Shown here in pieces: positions 15,709 to 24,452 of a stretch of 64,000 bases of DNA. This DNA is from Aidingimonas halophila (GTDB lineage Bacteria > Pseudomonadota > Gammaproteobacteria > Pseudomonadales > Halomonadaceae). Under the pieces are notes generated by a model. That model saw nothing but the letters and a program-made list of their open reading frames with translations, made no database searches and was not told the DNA's origin. Location: contig NZ_FNNI01000010.1 of the NCBI RefSeq assembly GCF_900106955.1, positions 24,831 to 88,830 of the forward strand, read 5' to 3'. Made by a program: the position numbers and the translations under genes. Every line of letters starts with the position of its first letter. The stretch's first letter is position 1.

Positions 15709-16470
15709 ATGTCCGACCACATACTCACTCACAAGCAAGGCCGCGTAGGCGTCATCACCCTCAACCGTCCCGAGGTCCTCAATGCCTGGCACAGCGAGAT
15801 GCGTCAGCAGTTGATAGCGGCACTGGCGACGTTCTCCAACGATGATGCCATTGGTGCCATCGTACTGACCGGAGCGGGTGATCGGGCCTTCAGTGCCGGG
15901 CAGGATCTCAATGAAACCCGTGACTTCGATGCGGAACGGGCAAAGCGTTGGGTCGGTGAATGGGAAGCCCTTTATGACAAGCTTCGCAGCAGCCCCAAGC
16001 CGATCATTGCCGCACTCAACGGGGTCGCTGCAGGGTCCGCCTTCCAAGTGTCCTTGTTGTGTGATTTTCGCATCGCCCACAGCGACGTGCGCATGGGGCA
16101 GCCCGAAATCAATTCCGGTATCGCCAGTACGACCGGTCCCTGGATCATGCGGGAGCACCTCGGGCTCGCGCGCACCATCGACCTGACCCTGAGCGGCCGA
16201 CTGATGAATGCTGATGAAGCGTATGCGCTTGGCCTCATCAACCGTCTGGTTGACGCCGAGCAGGTACTCCCCGAGGCGCTGTCACTGGGTGAAGAACTCG
16301 CTGACAAGCCTCCTGTAGCGATGCGCCTGGACCGCCAGCGTTTCAAGGAAATTACCGAACCCGGTTTTCGTGACTGCCTTGAGGCGGGAGCGCGTATCCA
16401 GGCCGAAGCCTACGCCTCGGGCGAACCCGCTCGCATGATGGAAGCGTTCCTCAATCGACGCAGTGGCTGA
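15709..16470 (+). CDS. Enoyl-CoA hydratase/isomerase family protein
   Basis: A 253-residue crotonase-fold protein. The acyl-CoA oxyanion loops are FSAGQDLNE and AALNGVAAGSAFQVSLLCDF, followed by MGQPEINSGIASTTGPW. Aligned by eye with liver crotonase, the second catalytic glutamate (in GQPEI) is kept, but the first (in GGGCEL) is replaced by glutamine (GSAFQV). This suggests an isomerase, hydrolase or other member rather than a standard hydratase. It is the first gene of an operon with a CoA ligase and a TRAP transporter, so it probably acts on the CoA ester of the imported acid. Control is probably by the divergent IclR. Confidence 0.88.
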   Translation: MSDHILTHKQGRVGVITLNRPEVLNAWHSEMRQQLIAALATFSNDDAIGAIVLTGAGDRAFSAGQDLNETRDFDAERAKRWVGEWEALYDKLRSSPKPIIAALNGVAAGSAFQVSLLCDFRIAHSDVRMGQPEINSGIASTTGPWIMREHLGLARTIDLTLSGRLMNADEAYALGLINRLVDAEQVLPEALSLGEELADKPPVAMRLDRQRFKEITEPGFRDCLEAGARIQAEAYASGEPARMMEAFLNRRSG

Positions 16471-16503
16471 TACACGGCAGTTGAGACCTGTCACCGGAGA
16501 GAC

Positions 16504-18072
16504 GTGCCTATACAAAAGGACCATCGGATTACCATGAGATTCAGCCTAGAAGATCCCAGTTTCATTCTCGCCCTGCGCGATATCGCCGCGCGCGAGCCGG
16601 AAAGCGTGTTCGGGACTTTCGACCATCAGCCCCTGACGTTCGGCACCCTTGATCGCCAGGCGGAGGCACTCGCGGTCCACCTTCGTCAGGGACTGGGCAT
16701 TCAGCCGGGCGAGCGTGCGGCGGTCATGATGAATAATGGCCCCGAGGCCATATCCATTCTCTTCGCCTTGGCCAAGGCCGGTATCGTCTGGGTGCCGGTC
16801 AACGCCCGTCAGCGCGGCCGTGGATTGAAGTACATCATCGAGCACTGCGACCCCGCCCTGCTCTTTGCCGATGCCAACCTGATGCCGGTCATCGACGACA
16901 GTGGTGCGGAAATTGCCGGCCAGACTCTGCTGCTGGGAGGCGAGAACGACGCCGTTTCCGACATCCTGGCTGGTGACGCCAGGCTGGAAGCCCCCGCTCC
17001 CGCCATGTCGGCTCTTTATGCCTTGATGTACACCTCCGGCACGACCGGCAAGCCGAAAGGGGTTCGCGTCACGCACGCAATGATGGCTTATGCCCTCAAA
17101 AGCGTCGAATTGCTTTGCTCCATCAAACCGGGAGATGTCTTCTTCCAATGGGAGCCCTTCTATCACATTGGTGGTGCCCAGATGCTGTTGTTGCCATTGT
17201 TCTTCGATGTGCGGCTCAGCCTGACCGAACGCTTCAGCGCCAGCCGCTTCTGGGAGCAAGTCAGTGCCAGCGGGGCAACCCATATCCATTACCTGGGAGG
17301 CGTGCTGCAAATATTGCTGAAGCAGCCACCCAGTGACCTGGAAACTCGCCATAACGTGCGCATTGCCTGGGGTGGCGGGTGTCCAAGCGAGATTTGGCCG
17401 GCTCTGCAAGAGCGTTTCGGGTTCGAAATTCGCGAGTGCTACGGCATGACGGAAGCCTCTAGCCTGACCACCTGCAATGCCGAAGGAAGGCAAGGCTCCG
17501 TGGGGCGGACCGTTCCCTGGCTGGATATCGCCATTCACGACGAACATGGCCACCTCATGCCGACCGGCGAGCCCGGCCAGATCGTGGTCCGCGAAACGCA
17601 GCCCGGCGTGCTGTTCGATGGGTATTTTCGCAATGCCGAGGCCTCCGAAAAGGCCATGACGAATGGCAGGTTAAACACCGGCGACCGCGGATGGCTCGAT
17701 GCGGATGGCTATCTCTACTTCCTCGGGCGCATTACCGACAGCGTTCGCTGCCGAGGCGAAAACGTATCGGCCTGGGAAGTGGAAACCGTCACGCAGCAAC
17801 ACCCGGATGTCGAGGAGTGTGCAATGATCGGGGTCGAGGCAGAGATCGGCGAACAAGACATCAAGCTCTTTCTCAAGCCCAAGACCGGCCACATGATCGA
17901 GCCCAATGAGCTCTACCACTGGCTGCAGAAACGTCTGGCCTCCTATCAGTGCCCACGCTACTTGACCGTCGTGGACGAGTTCGAACGAACACCCAGCCAC
18001 CGCATCGTCAAGCACCGCCTCCCTACCTCTGTACACGAGGCCTGGGATAGCCAACAGCAACTGTCACCCTGA
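16504..18072 (+). CDS. Acyl-CoA ligase, CaiC-like AMP-binding enzyme
   Basis: A 522-residue AMP-forming CoA ligase of the ANL superfamily. The P-loop-like motif is MYTSGTTGKPKGV, followed by FYHIGGAQMLLLPLFF, the motif ECYGMTEASS, NTGDRGWLDADGYLYFLGR and the hinge DSVRCRGENVSAWEVE; the catalytic lysine near the end is probably in SHRIVKHRLP. It activates a carboxylic acid with ATP and CoA. Similarity to crotonobetaine/carnitine-CoA ligase is only general. The GTG at 16504 has GGAGAG close upstream; ATG 16534 is an alternative. It sits between the crotonase and the TRAP genes and may activate the acid that the transporter brings in. Confidence 0.88.
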   Translation: MPIQKDHRITMRFSLEDPSFILALRDIAAREPESVFGTFDHQPLTFGTLDRQAEALAVHLRQGLGIQPGERAAVMMNNGPEAISILFALAKAGIVWVPVNARQRGRGLKYIIEHCDPALLFADANLMPVIDDSGAEIAGQTLLLGGENDAVSDILAGDARLEAPAPAMSALYALMYTSGTTGKPKGVRVTHAMMAYALKSVELLCSIKPGDVFFQWEPFYHIGGAQMLLLPLFFDVRLSLTERFSASRFWEQVSASGATHIHYLGGVLQILLKQPPSDLETRHNVRIAWGGGCPSEIWPALQERFGFEIRECYGMTEASSLTTCNAEGRQGSVGRTVPWLDIAIHDEHGHLMPTGEPGQIVVRETQPGVLFDGYFRNAEASEKAMTNGRLNTGDRGWLDADGYLYFLGRITDSVRCRGENVSAWEVETVTQQHPDVEECAMIGVEAEIGEQDIKLFLKPKTGHMIEPNELYHWLQKRLASYQCPRYLTVVDEFERTPSHRIVKHRLPTSVHEAWDSQQQLSP

Positions 18073-18153
18073 AATGGAGACGACATGGATAACAACGACA
18101 ACAGGAACGCCCTATCGACCCCCTGTCCAACTAGAACAAAGGAAACCAGCACC

Positions 18154-19134
18154 ATGGTTAACGTACTGATCAAGACGGCCGCCATTGGCACACTGACCCT
18201 TGGGTTGGGTAGTCTCGCCCATGCCGAAACTTGGGACCTGCCCTCCCCGCAACCCTCGGATAACTACATTACCGAAAACGTGAGTTGGTTCGCCGAGCAA
18301 GTTCATGAAGCGACCGATGGCGAACTCGATATTAATGTTCATCCGAGTGGCTCGCTCTTCCCCGGCGATCAAATCAAGCGTGCCGTGCAACGAGACCAGG
18401 CTCAGATTGGCGTACATGTGCTCTCGGCGCACCAGAACGAGAATGTCCTGTACGGTATCGATTCCGTTCCTTTCCTGGCGGACTCTTTTGAGGAATCCAA
18501 CCGACTTTGGGAAGTGACCAAGCCCGCATTGGATGAAGACATGGCCGAGCAAAACCTGCAATTGCTCTATCACATTCCCTGGCCCCCACAAGGCCTCTTT
18601 TTCGATCGTGAGATCCACTCTCCCGATGATGCAGAGGGCCTGAAGTTTCGCGCCTACAACACAGCGACGGCCCGCTTTGCTGAGCTGATGGGCATGACGC
18701 CCACTCAGATCGAGGAAGCCGAGCTGTCCCAGGCTGCCGCCACCGGCATGGTGCAGTCGCTCATTTCGTCGGGGGACCCGGTGTATAATCACCAGCTCTG
18801 GGATGACTTGCCCCACTTCTACGATGCGAAAGCCTGGTTGGTCCTCAGTCATATTTTTGTCAACAAGGACCGGTGGGACGCCCTTGATGAAGACACCAGG
18901 CAGGAGGTGCTGGCCATAGCCGAGGAAGCCGAACAGCGCGGTGAAGAACAGGCCAGGGACCTTACCGATACGCTCAAGGACCGGTTGAGTGAGAAAGGTG
19001 TTACGATCCACCAGCCCAATGACGCATTACAGGCGGAATTCAGCCGCATTGGTGAAGAGATGCAGGAAGAATGGCTGGAGGAAGCCGGTGAAGAAGGTCA
19101 GCGCCTGGTAGAAGAATATCGCGTATCACAATAA
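18154..19134 (+). CDS. dctP: TRAP transporter solute-binding protein (DctP family)
   Basis: A periplasmic binding protein of about 326 residues. From ATG 18154 the signal peptide is VLIKTAAIGTLTLGLGSLAHA, with cleavage before ETWDLPSPQPSDNY. The mature part shows the DctP features WFAEQVHEATDGELDINVHP and the region LKFRAYNTATARFAELMG. The acidic tail is usual for salt-tolerant bacteria. ATG 18085 with GGAG upstream would add 23 polar residues before the signal peptide and is the alternative start. It starts a standard DctPQM set; the ligand is probably the acid used by the upstream ligase. Confidence 0.9.
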   Translation: MVNVLIKTAAIGTLTLGLGSLAHAETWDLPSPQPSDNYITENVSWFAEQVHEATDGELDINVHPSGSLFPGDQIKRAVQRDQAQIGVHVLSAHQNENVLYGIDSVPFLADSFEESNRLWEVTKPALDEDMAEQNLQLLYHIPWPPQGLFFDREIHSPDDAEGLKFRAYNTATARFAELMGMTPTQIEEAELSQAAATGMVQSLISSGDPVYNHQLWDDLPHFYDAKAWLVLSHIFVNKDRWDALDEDTRQEVLAIAEEAEQRGEEQARDLTDTLKDRLSEKGVTIHQPNDALQAEFSRIGEEMQEEWLEEAGEEGQRLVEEYRVSQ

Positions 19135-19205
19135 CAGTAGCCTTCATGTCCCCATTCCTCGGGATGGGGACTCCGCCTGGTTAGACGGAAACAGGGATAA
19201 CTCCC

Positions 19206-19745
19206 ATGAATACCTTTTCCTCTAAAGCAGCCCTGTGGCTGGAACGCCTTTATCGAGCCTGCGGGTACCTCGCCGCATTATGTATTTTCGTCATGCTGAT
19301 CGTGATCGTCATCCAGGTCGTATTGCGCTGGAGCGGCATGACCTTCCCTGGTGCCTCCAACTATGCAGGTTACCTGATGGGCACCGGCACCTTTCTGGCC
19401 CTGGCCTACACGTTTCATGAAGGTGGCCATATCCGTGTCAGCCTATTGCTGGATCGCCTGGGACGCTTACGTCCCCTCGGGGAACTGTGGTGCCTGCTGG
19501 CTGCCGCTGGCATTGTCGGATTCATTACCTGGCACGCCGCCGACGCTGCCTATTGGTCGTATCAATTTGGCGATGTCTCTTCGGGGCAGGACGCGATGCC
19601 TCTATGGATTCCCCAGTCGCTGCTGGCATTTGGCGCCATGACCTTCACTCTGTCGATACTCGATCACTTCCTTCGCAGGCTGGCCACCATGCTTCGTTCC
19701 AAACGCGCCAATCATCACGCGACTCACGCCGCAAGGAGCCATTGA
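19206..19745 (+). CDS. dctQ: TRAP transporter small permease (DctQ)
   Basis: A 179-residue membrane protein with four helices (LAALCIFVMLIVIVIQVVLR, YAGYLMGTGTFLALAYTFHE, LWCLLAAAGIVGFITWHAA, IPQSLLAFGAMTFTLSILDH). The segment FHEGGHIRVSLLLDRL is typical for DctQ. It holds the large permease in the complex. Its TGA overlaps the ATG of the next gene, and it lies 71 bases after the binding-protein gene. Confidence 0.9.
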   Translation: MNTFSSKAALWLERLYRACGYLAALCIFVMLIVIVIQVVLRWSGMTFPGASNYAGYLMGTGTFLALAYTFHEGGHIRVSLLLDRLGRLRPLGELWCLLAAAGIVGFITWHAADAAYWSYQFGDVSSGQDAMPLWIPQSLLAFGAMTFTLSILDHFLRRLATMLRSKRANHHATHAARSH

Positions 19746-21052
19746 TGGATTTCACCGAGCTGGCCATTGTCCTGCTGTTTGTCCTGTTCCTGCTTTTGGG
19801 GTCCGGCGTTTGGGTCGCATTATCCCTGGTTGGCGTTGCCATCGTCGGTATGGCGTTGTTTACGGACCGTCCTATCGGGGCGTCGATGTACAGCACGCTA
19901 TGGACATCATCGACCAGTTGGACCCTGACCGCACTCCCGTTATTTATCTGGATGGGGGAGATTCTCTACCGCACACGACTTTCCGAAAGTCTGTTTCGCG
20001 GGTTGAGCCCTTGGCTGAACTGGCTTCCCGGGCGACTCATGCACACCAATGTCATCGGGTGCACGTTATTCGCTGCGGTCTCTGGATCATCGGCCGCCAC
20101 ATTGACCACCGTGGGCAAGATGTCCATGCCTGAACTCCGCAAACGTGGTTACCCCGATTTCATGAGTGTCGGGACGCTGGCCGGAGCCTCCACCCTGGGC
20201 CTGATGATTCCACCCTCATTGACCATGATCGTGTACGGCGTCATCACCAATCAGTCCATCCCCAAGCTCTTCATCGCCGGGATTATTCCGGGATTGATAC
20301 TGGCAGCATTATTCATGGGCTATGTCGTGATCTGGGACATAGTGAAAAAGCCAGGGATCACGAAAGAGCCGGCCATGTCGATGAAGCAGCGTCTGCATGA
20401 ATCTCGCTTATTGATTCCGGTCGCGCTGTTGATCATTACCGTGATCGGCTCCATGTATTCCGGACTCGCCACCGCAACCGAAGCCGCCGCCCTTGGTGTC
20501 GTAGGTGCCTTGCTGCTGGCCGCCATACAACGGAGCCTGACCTTTGGCTCACTGGTGGAAAGCTTACTGGGTACCGTTAAAACCTCATGCATGATCGCCT
20601 TGATCCTGGCTGGCGCCTCATTCCTGACGCTGGCGATGGGCTTTACCGGGCTCCCGCGCGGCTTGGCCGAATGGGTGGGATCGCTGGACCTCTCCCCCTT
20701 CATGCTCCTGGTGGCGTTAATGCTCGTCTACATCGTGCTGGGTTGCTTTCTCGACGGTATCTCGGCAGTGGTGCTGACCATGGCAGTCGTCACGCCCATG
20801 CTCAATGACGCCGGGATCAATTTGATCTGGTTCGGTATTTTCGTGCTGGTCATGGTGGAAATGGCCCAGATAACGCCCCCCGTCGGTTTCAACCTCTTCG
20901 TCATGAAAGGACTGACCAATCACAGCCTAGGATTCATCGCCAAAGCAGCCGCCCCGATGTTCTTGATCATGGCATTGATGGCATTCCTGCTGATCGCCTT
21001 TCCGAATCTGGCCACATTCCTGCCCAGCTACATGAATGAAGCCACAATGTAA
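19745..21052 (+). CDS. dctM: TRAP transporter large permease (DctM)
   Basis: A 435-residue ion-transporter-fold permease. Typical parts are SVGTLAGASTLGLMIPPSLT, then MIVYGVITNQSIPKLFIAGI, GVVGALLLAAIQR, and the ending MVEMAQITPPVGFNLFVMKG. It moves the solute across the inner membrane with sodium. The start at 19745 overlaps the stop of the small subunit by one base; an upstream-extended frame to 19487 lies inside that gene and was refused. It is the last gene of the IclR-controlled operon, followed by a hairpin. Confidence 0.93.
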   Translation: MDFTELAIVLLFVLFLLLGSGVWVALSLVGVAIVGMALFTDRPIGASMYSTLWTSSTSWTLTALPLFIWMGEILYRTRLSESLFRGLSPWLNWLPGRLMHTNVIGCTLFAAVSGSSAATLTTVGKMSMPELRKRGYPDFMSVGTLAGASTLGLMIPPSLTMIVYGVITNQSIPKLFIAGIIPGLILAALFMGYVVIWDIVKKPGITKEPAMSMKQRLHESRLLIPVALLIITVIGSMYSGLATATEAAALGVVGALLLAAIQRSLTFGSLVESLLGTVKTSCMIALILAGASFLTLAMGFTGLPRGLAEWVGSLDLSPFMLLVALMLVYIVLGCFLDGISAVVLTMAVVTPMLNDAGINLIWFGIFVLVMVEMAQITPPVGFNLFVMKGLTNHSLGFIAKAAAPMFLIMALMAFLLIAFPNLATFLPSYMNEATM

Positions 21053-21091
21053 TCGGCCAATCTGGGTAACCATTTCACCGGGTCAGCCATG

Positions 21092-21115
21092 CAGGTTGCC
21101 CCGGTGGCAAACCTG
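21092..21115. terminator. Hairpin between convergent genes
   Basis: CAGGTTGCC pairs with GGCAAACCTG (one bulged base) around CCGGT, between the ends of the TRAP operon and the convergent GNAT gene. There is no T run on the plus strand; it may serve both strands weakly. Confidence 0.5.
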
Positions 21116-21116
21116 A

Positions 21117-21533
21117 TCAGTCACCGATCGACTTTCCCGGCTCCAGCACCCAGCATCGCTCGTTATGCGTGTACTTCAAGTGAGCGTAGTACGTACTGGC
21201 CTCGGGGGCAGCGATCAGGATCAGCTTGCACCGAGGGCCCAACTGCGTTTGCGTGATCGCTTGCAGTCTTTTGCCAATTCCCGACTGTTGATAATCGCGA
21301 TGCACTGCCAGGTCCGAGAGATAGCAGGCATAGTGAAAGTCAGTGACACTACGGGCAATACCGATGAGTGAGGATCCGTCCCAGGCACTGACGACAAGGT
21401 TGGAATTGGCGATCATCCCTGCCATGCAGATATGGTCTTCAAGCGGTCTGCGCTCTCCCAGCGTGGAGCTTTCCAGTAAATCGATAAACTGATCCGCGGT
21501 GACAGGGGCATTGATGGAGTAATCGATGGTCAT
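21117..21533 (-). CDS. GNAT family N-acetyltransferase
   Basis: A 138-residue GNAT protein. The acetyl-CoA loop is YLSDLAVHRDYQQSGIGKRL, followed by the second half LILIAAPEASTYYAHLKYT. These enzymes pass an acetyl group from acetyl-CoA to an amine of a small molecule or protein; the acceptor is not predictable here. The size is normal for a single-domain member. It is convergent with the TRAP operon and has no clear partner genes. Confidence 0.85.
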   Translation of the reverse strand: MTIDYSINAPVTADQFIDLLESSTLGERRPLEDHICMAGMIANSNLVVSAWDGSSLIGIARSVTDFHYACYLSDLAVHRDYQQSGIGKRLQAITQTQLGPRCKLILIAAPEASTYYAHLKYTHNERCWVLEPGKSIGD

Positions 21534-21823
21534 ATCCGTCTCATGAAAATCCGCACTGGCAAGACAAACTGATTGGGGTACCAGAAGATACTAGCGTCTA
21601 TCGGATACCTGTTACATATTGAATCCTTTTTCGATGGCGCCAGAGACAATGTCTCCTGTCCCGGCAACTCGGCGCCTCTGTCCCGTCACCATGCCGACAC
21701 GGTGTTGTCGTAGGTCCAGGTCTCTGGAACTCATGCAGCAACCCTCCTGTCACGGCAGATGCAGAGCTTATCGCGGCCTGAGCCACTTAAGTCACTCACG
21801 ACCCGATTCAAGGGAGGAATCCC
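21534..21823. other. Intergenic, no gene recognised
   Basis: Promoters for the divergent GNAT and rhodanese genes must lie in these 290 bases. GGGAGGAATCCC before 21824 is the rhodanese ribosome site. No small gene, repeat or RNA signature was seen. Confidence 0.4.
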
Positions 21824-22150
21824 ATGAAAGCGATCACCCGTGATGACCTCAAAACCATGAACGAAACCGAGCACGAAGACTTTGTGCTGCTCAACGTACT
21901 ACCGCGGGAAGCCTTCAACAAGGAGCACATTCGCACCTCGGTGAACGTGCCTGTCGGCGACCCCGAGTTCGTCGAAAAGGTCGAGGCGCTAGCCGGTCAT
22001 AAGGATCGCAAGATCGTCGTATATTGCGCCGACTTCGATTGCGACGCTTCAGCCAATGCAGCCAAGAAGCTTGAGGAAGCCGGTTTCAGTCACGTCTACG
22101 ACTATGAAGGGGGCACAAAGGACTGGTTCGAGAAACGGCAGGCGGCTTGA
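21824..22150 (+). CDS. Rhodanese-like domain protein
   Basis: A 108-residue single-domain rhodanese. The N-terminal LLNVLPREAFNKEHIRTSVN is the family region with the conserved HI, and the active-site loop is IVVYCADFDCDASANAAKKL, with the cysteine in YCAD placed as the persulfide carrier. The C-terminal YDYEGGTKDWFEKR is typical. It may move sulfane sulfur or detoxify cyanide or sulfide; the partner is not known. AGGGAGGAAT precedes the start. It is monocistronic, with a hairpin about 60 bases after its end. Confidence 0.88.
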   Translation: MKAITRDDLKTMNETEHEDFVLLNVLPREAFNKEHIRTSVNVPVGDPEFVEKVEALAGHKDRKIVVYCADFDCDASANAAKKLEEAGFSHVYDYEGGTKDWFEKRQAA

Positions 22151-22212
22151 TGGCAGATAACCGCCTGTTTCAATGAACCATCATCAATCCAACAAACGGG
22201 TCTTATCGTCAG

Positions 22213-22240
22213 CCGCCATGGCGAACGTCCGCCATGGCGG
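22213..22240 (+). terminator. Hairpin after the rhodanese gene
   Basis: CCGCCATGGC pairs with GCCATGGCGG over 10 bp, with an 8-base loop. No T run follows, so it may be a weak terminator or RNA end stabiliser. Confidence 0.5.
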
Positions 22241-22402
22241 TGTCGTGTGGTCCCGGTTTAGATTGCCCATCGCACGCGGGCGCACTCCCTATCGGCACTT
22301 TTCGATTACGATGATGGCTGGCAAACAGCGCCAGCCTTAATCCAGGTATATGCCATCCAACAAGACGCTGATACCCCATTCGAAACCACCAAGGAGCGTA
22401 TT

Positions 22403-22645
22403 GTGAACCCCGACGACCTTGAGAAGCTGGTCATTCGCAAGATGCCATTCGGCAAGTACGAGGGCCGGTTGATTGCCGACCTGCCCGGTCCCTACCTCAA
22501 CTGGTTTGCCCGGGAGGGGTTGCCGTCGGGCGAGATCGGCCGGTTGTTGAACCTGATGCATGAGATCGACCACAACGGCCTGAGCTCGCTGCTCGATCCA
22601 TTGCGTGAAAAACATGGTGGCAAAGCGCACGACGAATCGCCATGA
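22403..22645 (+). CDS. DUF3820 family protein
   Basis: An 80-residue protein of the DUF3820 family, whose members are often labelled putative quorum-sensing-regulated virulence factors. The core MPFGKYEGRLIADLPGPYLN-W followed by FAREGLPSGEIGRLLNLMHE is characteristic. Function is not established; the fold is thought to be related to nuclease-associated domains. The start codon is GTG at 22403, with AAGGAGC before it. The length is normal. It stands alone between the rhodanese and the sugar-acid genes. Confidence 0.82.
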   Translation: MNPDDLEKLVIRKMPFGKYEGRLIADLPGPYLNWFAREGLPSGEIGRLLNLMHEIDHNGLSSLLDPLREKHGGKAHDESP

Positions 22646-22712
22646 CATGCGGCACTCGCTGGAGTTGGCAAGCCCTTCAAACTGTTCCATACTCGAGATG
22701 ACAGTCAGGCTA

Positions 22713-22725
22713 GTATCCTGTCATA
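22713..22725 (-). promoter_or_regulatory. Possible GntR operator before the first sugar-acid operon
   Basis: On the minus strand TATGACAGGATAC resembles TATGATAGGTATAC (34185-34198) and TATGACACGTATAC (31112-31125), with one base fewer. It lies 55 bases before the start of the dehydrogenase gene, in a promoter-like AT-rich stretch. It is the weakest of the three. Confidence 0.35.
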
Positions 22726-22780
22726 CAATACAGCAATCACTAATCAACCATTCATAACAACGCCAAGGAATGGTTCTGCC

Positions 22781-23530
22781 ATGCGACTCAAAGACAAGAC
22801 AGCCTTGATCACTGCCGCCGGTCAGGGCATCGGGCGCGCCACTGCCGAACGCTTCGCCGCCGAAGGCGCCCGGGTCATCGCGACCGATATCAATACCGAA
22901 GCCCTCACTGAACTGGCCACGGTACCGGGTATCGAGACACAGCCCCTGGATGTGCTGGATACCAATGCCATCGACGCCCTCGCCGCTTCGCTGTCGGCAC
23001 CGGATATCCTGTTCAATTGTGCGGGGCATGTCGCCGGTGGCTCGTTGCTGGAATGCGACGAGCGTGACCTGGAGTTTTCCCTCTCGCTCAACGTCATGGC
23101 CATGTATCGCATGATACGGGCGTTCCTGCCGGGCATGGTCGCCCATGGGGGTGGGAGTATCATCAACATGGCGTCGGTGGCGTCCAGCCTGAAGGGCGTG
23201 CCCAACCGCTTCGCCTACGGCACCACCAAGGCGGCGGTCATCGGCTTGACCAAATCGGTAGCCGCCGACTATATCGGCCAGGGCATTCGCTGCAACGCCA
23301 TCTGCCCCGGCACGGTGGAATCGCCATCGCTGAAGGCGCGCATTGCCGAGCAGGCCCGACAGCAAGGGCGCGATGAAACCGACGTCCACCGGGAGTTCAT
23401 CGCCCGGCAACCTTTGGGGCGCCTGGGCAAGCCCGCAGAAATCGCGGCGCTCGCCACTTATCTGGCAGCCGACGAATCCGCCTATACCACCGGTACCGCC
23501 CAGATCATCGATGGCGGCTGGTTGAACTGA
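22781..23530 (+). CDS. 2-keto-3-deoxy-L-fuconate dehydrogenase-like SDR
   Basis: A 249-residue SDR: cofactor loop TAAGQGIG, acidic end of the second strand (ATDIN) that favours NAD, NCAG, the Ser in NMASVAS, and Tyr and Lys in FAYGTTKAA. The run CPGTVESPSLKARI and RQPLGRLGKPAEIAALATYL is typical of 2-keto-3-deoxy-L-fuconate dehydrogenase, which makes the 2,4-diketo acid in non-phosphorylative L-fucose breakdown. The next gene encodes the matching diketo-acid hydrolase, 17 bases downstream, and an L-fuconate dehydratase lies at 35464, so the assignment fits the context. Other 6-deoxy or pentonic acids remain possible. Confidence 0.85.
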   Translation: MRLKDKTALITAAGQGIGRATAERFAAEGARVIATDINTEALTELATVPGIETQPLDVLDTNAIDALAASLSAPDILFNCAGHVAGGSLLECDERDLEFSLSLNVMAMYRMIRAFLPGMVAHGGGSIINMASVASSLKGVPNRFAYGTTKAAVIGLTKSVAADYIGQGIRCNAICPGTVESPSLKARIAEQARQQGRDETDVHREFIARQPLGRLGKPAEIAALATYLAADESAYTTGTAQIIDGGWLN

Positions 23531-23547
23531 TAGAGGACCTACTGACG

Positions 23548-24399
23548 ATGAAACTGTTGCGTTTCGGCCCGCGCGGCCATGAAAAGCCCGGTCTACTGGA
23601 CGATCAGGGTATCATTCGCGATCTCTCCGCCCATATCAATGATCTTGCCGGTGACCATCTAAGCCGCGATCAATTGGCCGGGCTGGCTGAACTCGATCCT
23701 GCCAGCCTGCCGGCCGTCGATGCGAGTGAACGTCTTGGCCCATGCGTGGGTCACGTAGGCAAATTCATCTGCATTGGCCTCAACTACTCCGACCATGCCG
23801 CCGAAACCGGCGCTGAAGTACCGGCCGAACCGGTGCTCTTCAACAAGTGGACCAGTGCCATTTGCGGCCCCAATGACGACGTCATCATCCCGCGCGGGTC
23901 GAAAAAGACGGATTGGGAAGTGGAACTCGGCGTGGTGATCGGAACGGAAGCTCGCTACGTCGATGAAAGCGAGGCGATGAACCATGTTGCCGGGTTCTGC
24001 GTGATCAACGATGTCTCGGAGCGGGAATTCCAGCTCGAGCGCTGCGGCAACTGGGACAAGGGCAAGGGGTGCGACACCTTCGGCCCGATGGGCCCCTGGC
24101 TGGTCACCCCCGATGAGATCAGCAATCCCCATGAACTCGCGATGTGGCTGGAAGTCGATGGCAAGCGCTATCAAAACGGCAGCACCAATACCATGGTCTA
24201 TCAGGTGCCTTTCCTGATCAGTTATCTGAGTCGGTTCATGAGCCTGCAACCCGGCGATGTCATCTCGACGGGAACGCCGCCGGGTGTCGGCATGGGACAG
24301 AAACCCCAGGTCTATCTCCAGCCGGGCCAACGCATGCGCCTCGGCATCGAGGGACTTGGCGAACAGAGCCAGAACGTGATCGCCGAGCCCGGTGCCTGA
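23548..24399 (+). CDS. FAH family hydrolase (2,4-diketo-3-deoxy sugar-acid hydrolase)
   Basis: A 283-residue fumarylacetoacetase-family enzyme: CIGLNYSDHAAETGAEVPAE, then the metal-binding strands WEVELGVVIG and CVINDVSEREFQ, and the C-terminal DVISTGTPPGVGMG. The carboxylates in EVELG and ND and the glutamate of the strand between carry a Mg or Mn ion. The closest described enzymes split L-2,4-diketo-3-deoxyrhamnonate or -fuconate into pyruvate and L-lactate. Database entries for this type often say ureidoglycolate lyase, which the context does not support. It follows the dehydrogenase and precedes a UxaA-type dehydratase. Confidence 0.85.
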   Translation: MKLLRFGPRGHEKPGLLDDQGIIRDLSAHINDLAGDHLSRDQLAGLAELDPASLPAVDASERLGPCVGHVGKFICIGLNYSDHAAETGAEVPAEPVLFNKWTSAICGPNDDVIIPRGSKKTDWEVELGVVIGTEARYVDESEAMNHVAGFCVINDVSEREFQLERCGNWDKGKGCDTFGPMGPWLVTPDEISNPHELAMWLEVDGKRYQNGSTNTMVYQVPFLISYLSRFMSLQPGDVISTGTPPGVGMGQKPQVYLQPGQRMRLGIEGLGEQSQNVIAEPGA

Positions 24400-24452
24400 T
24401 CCCTACGCGCCCGGCGCCATCGACACATCAGGAAATAGCAGGAGTCATGGAC

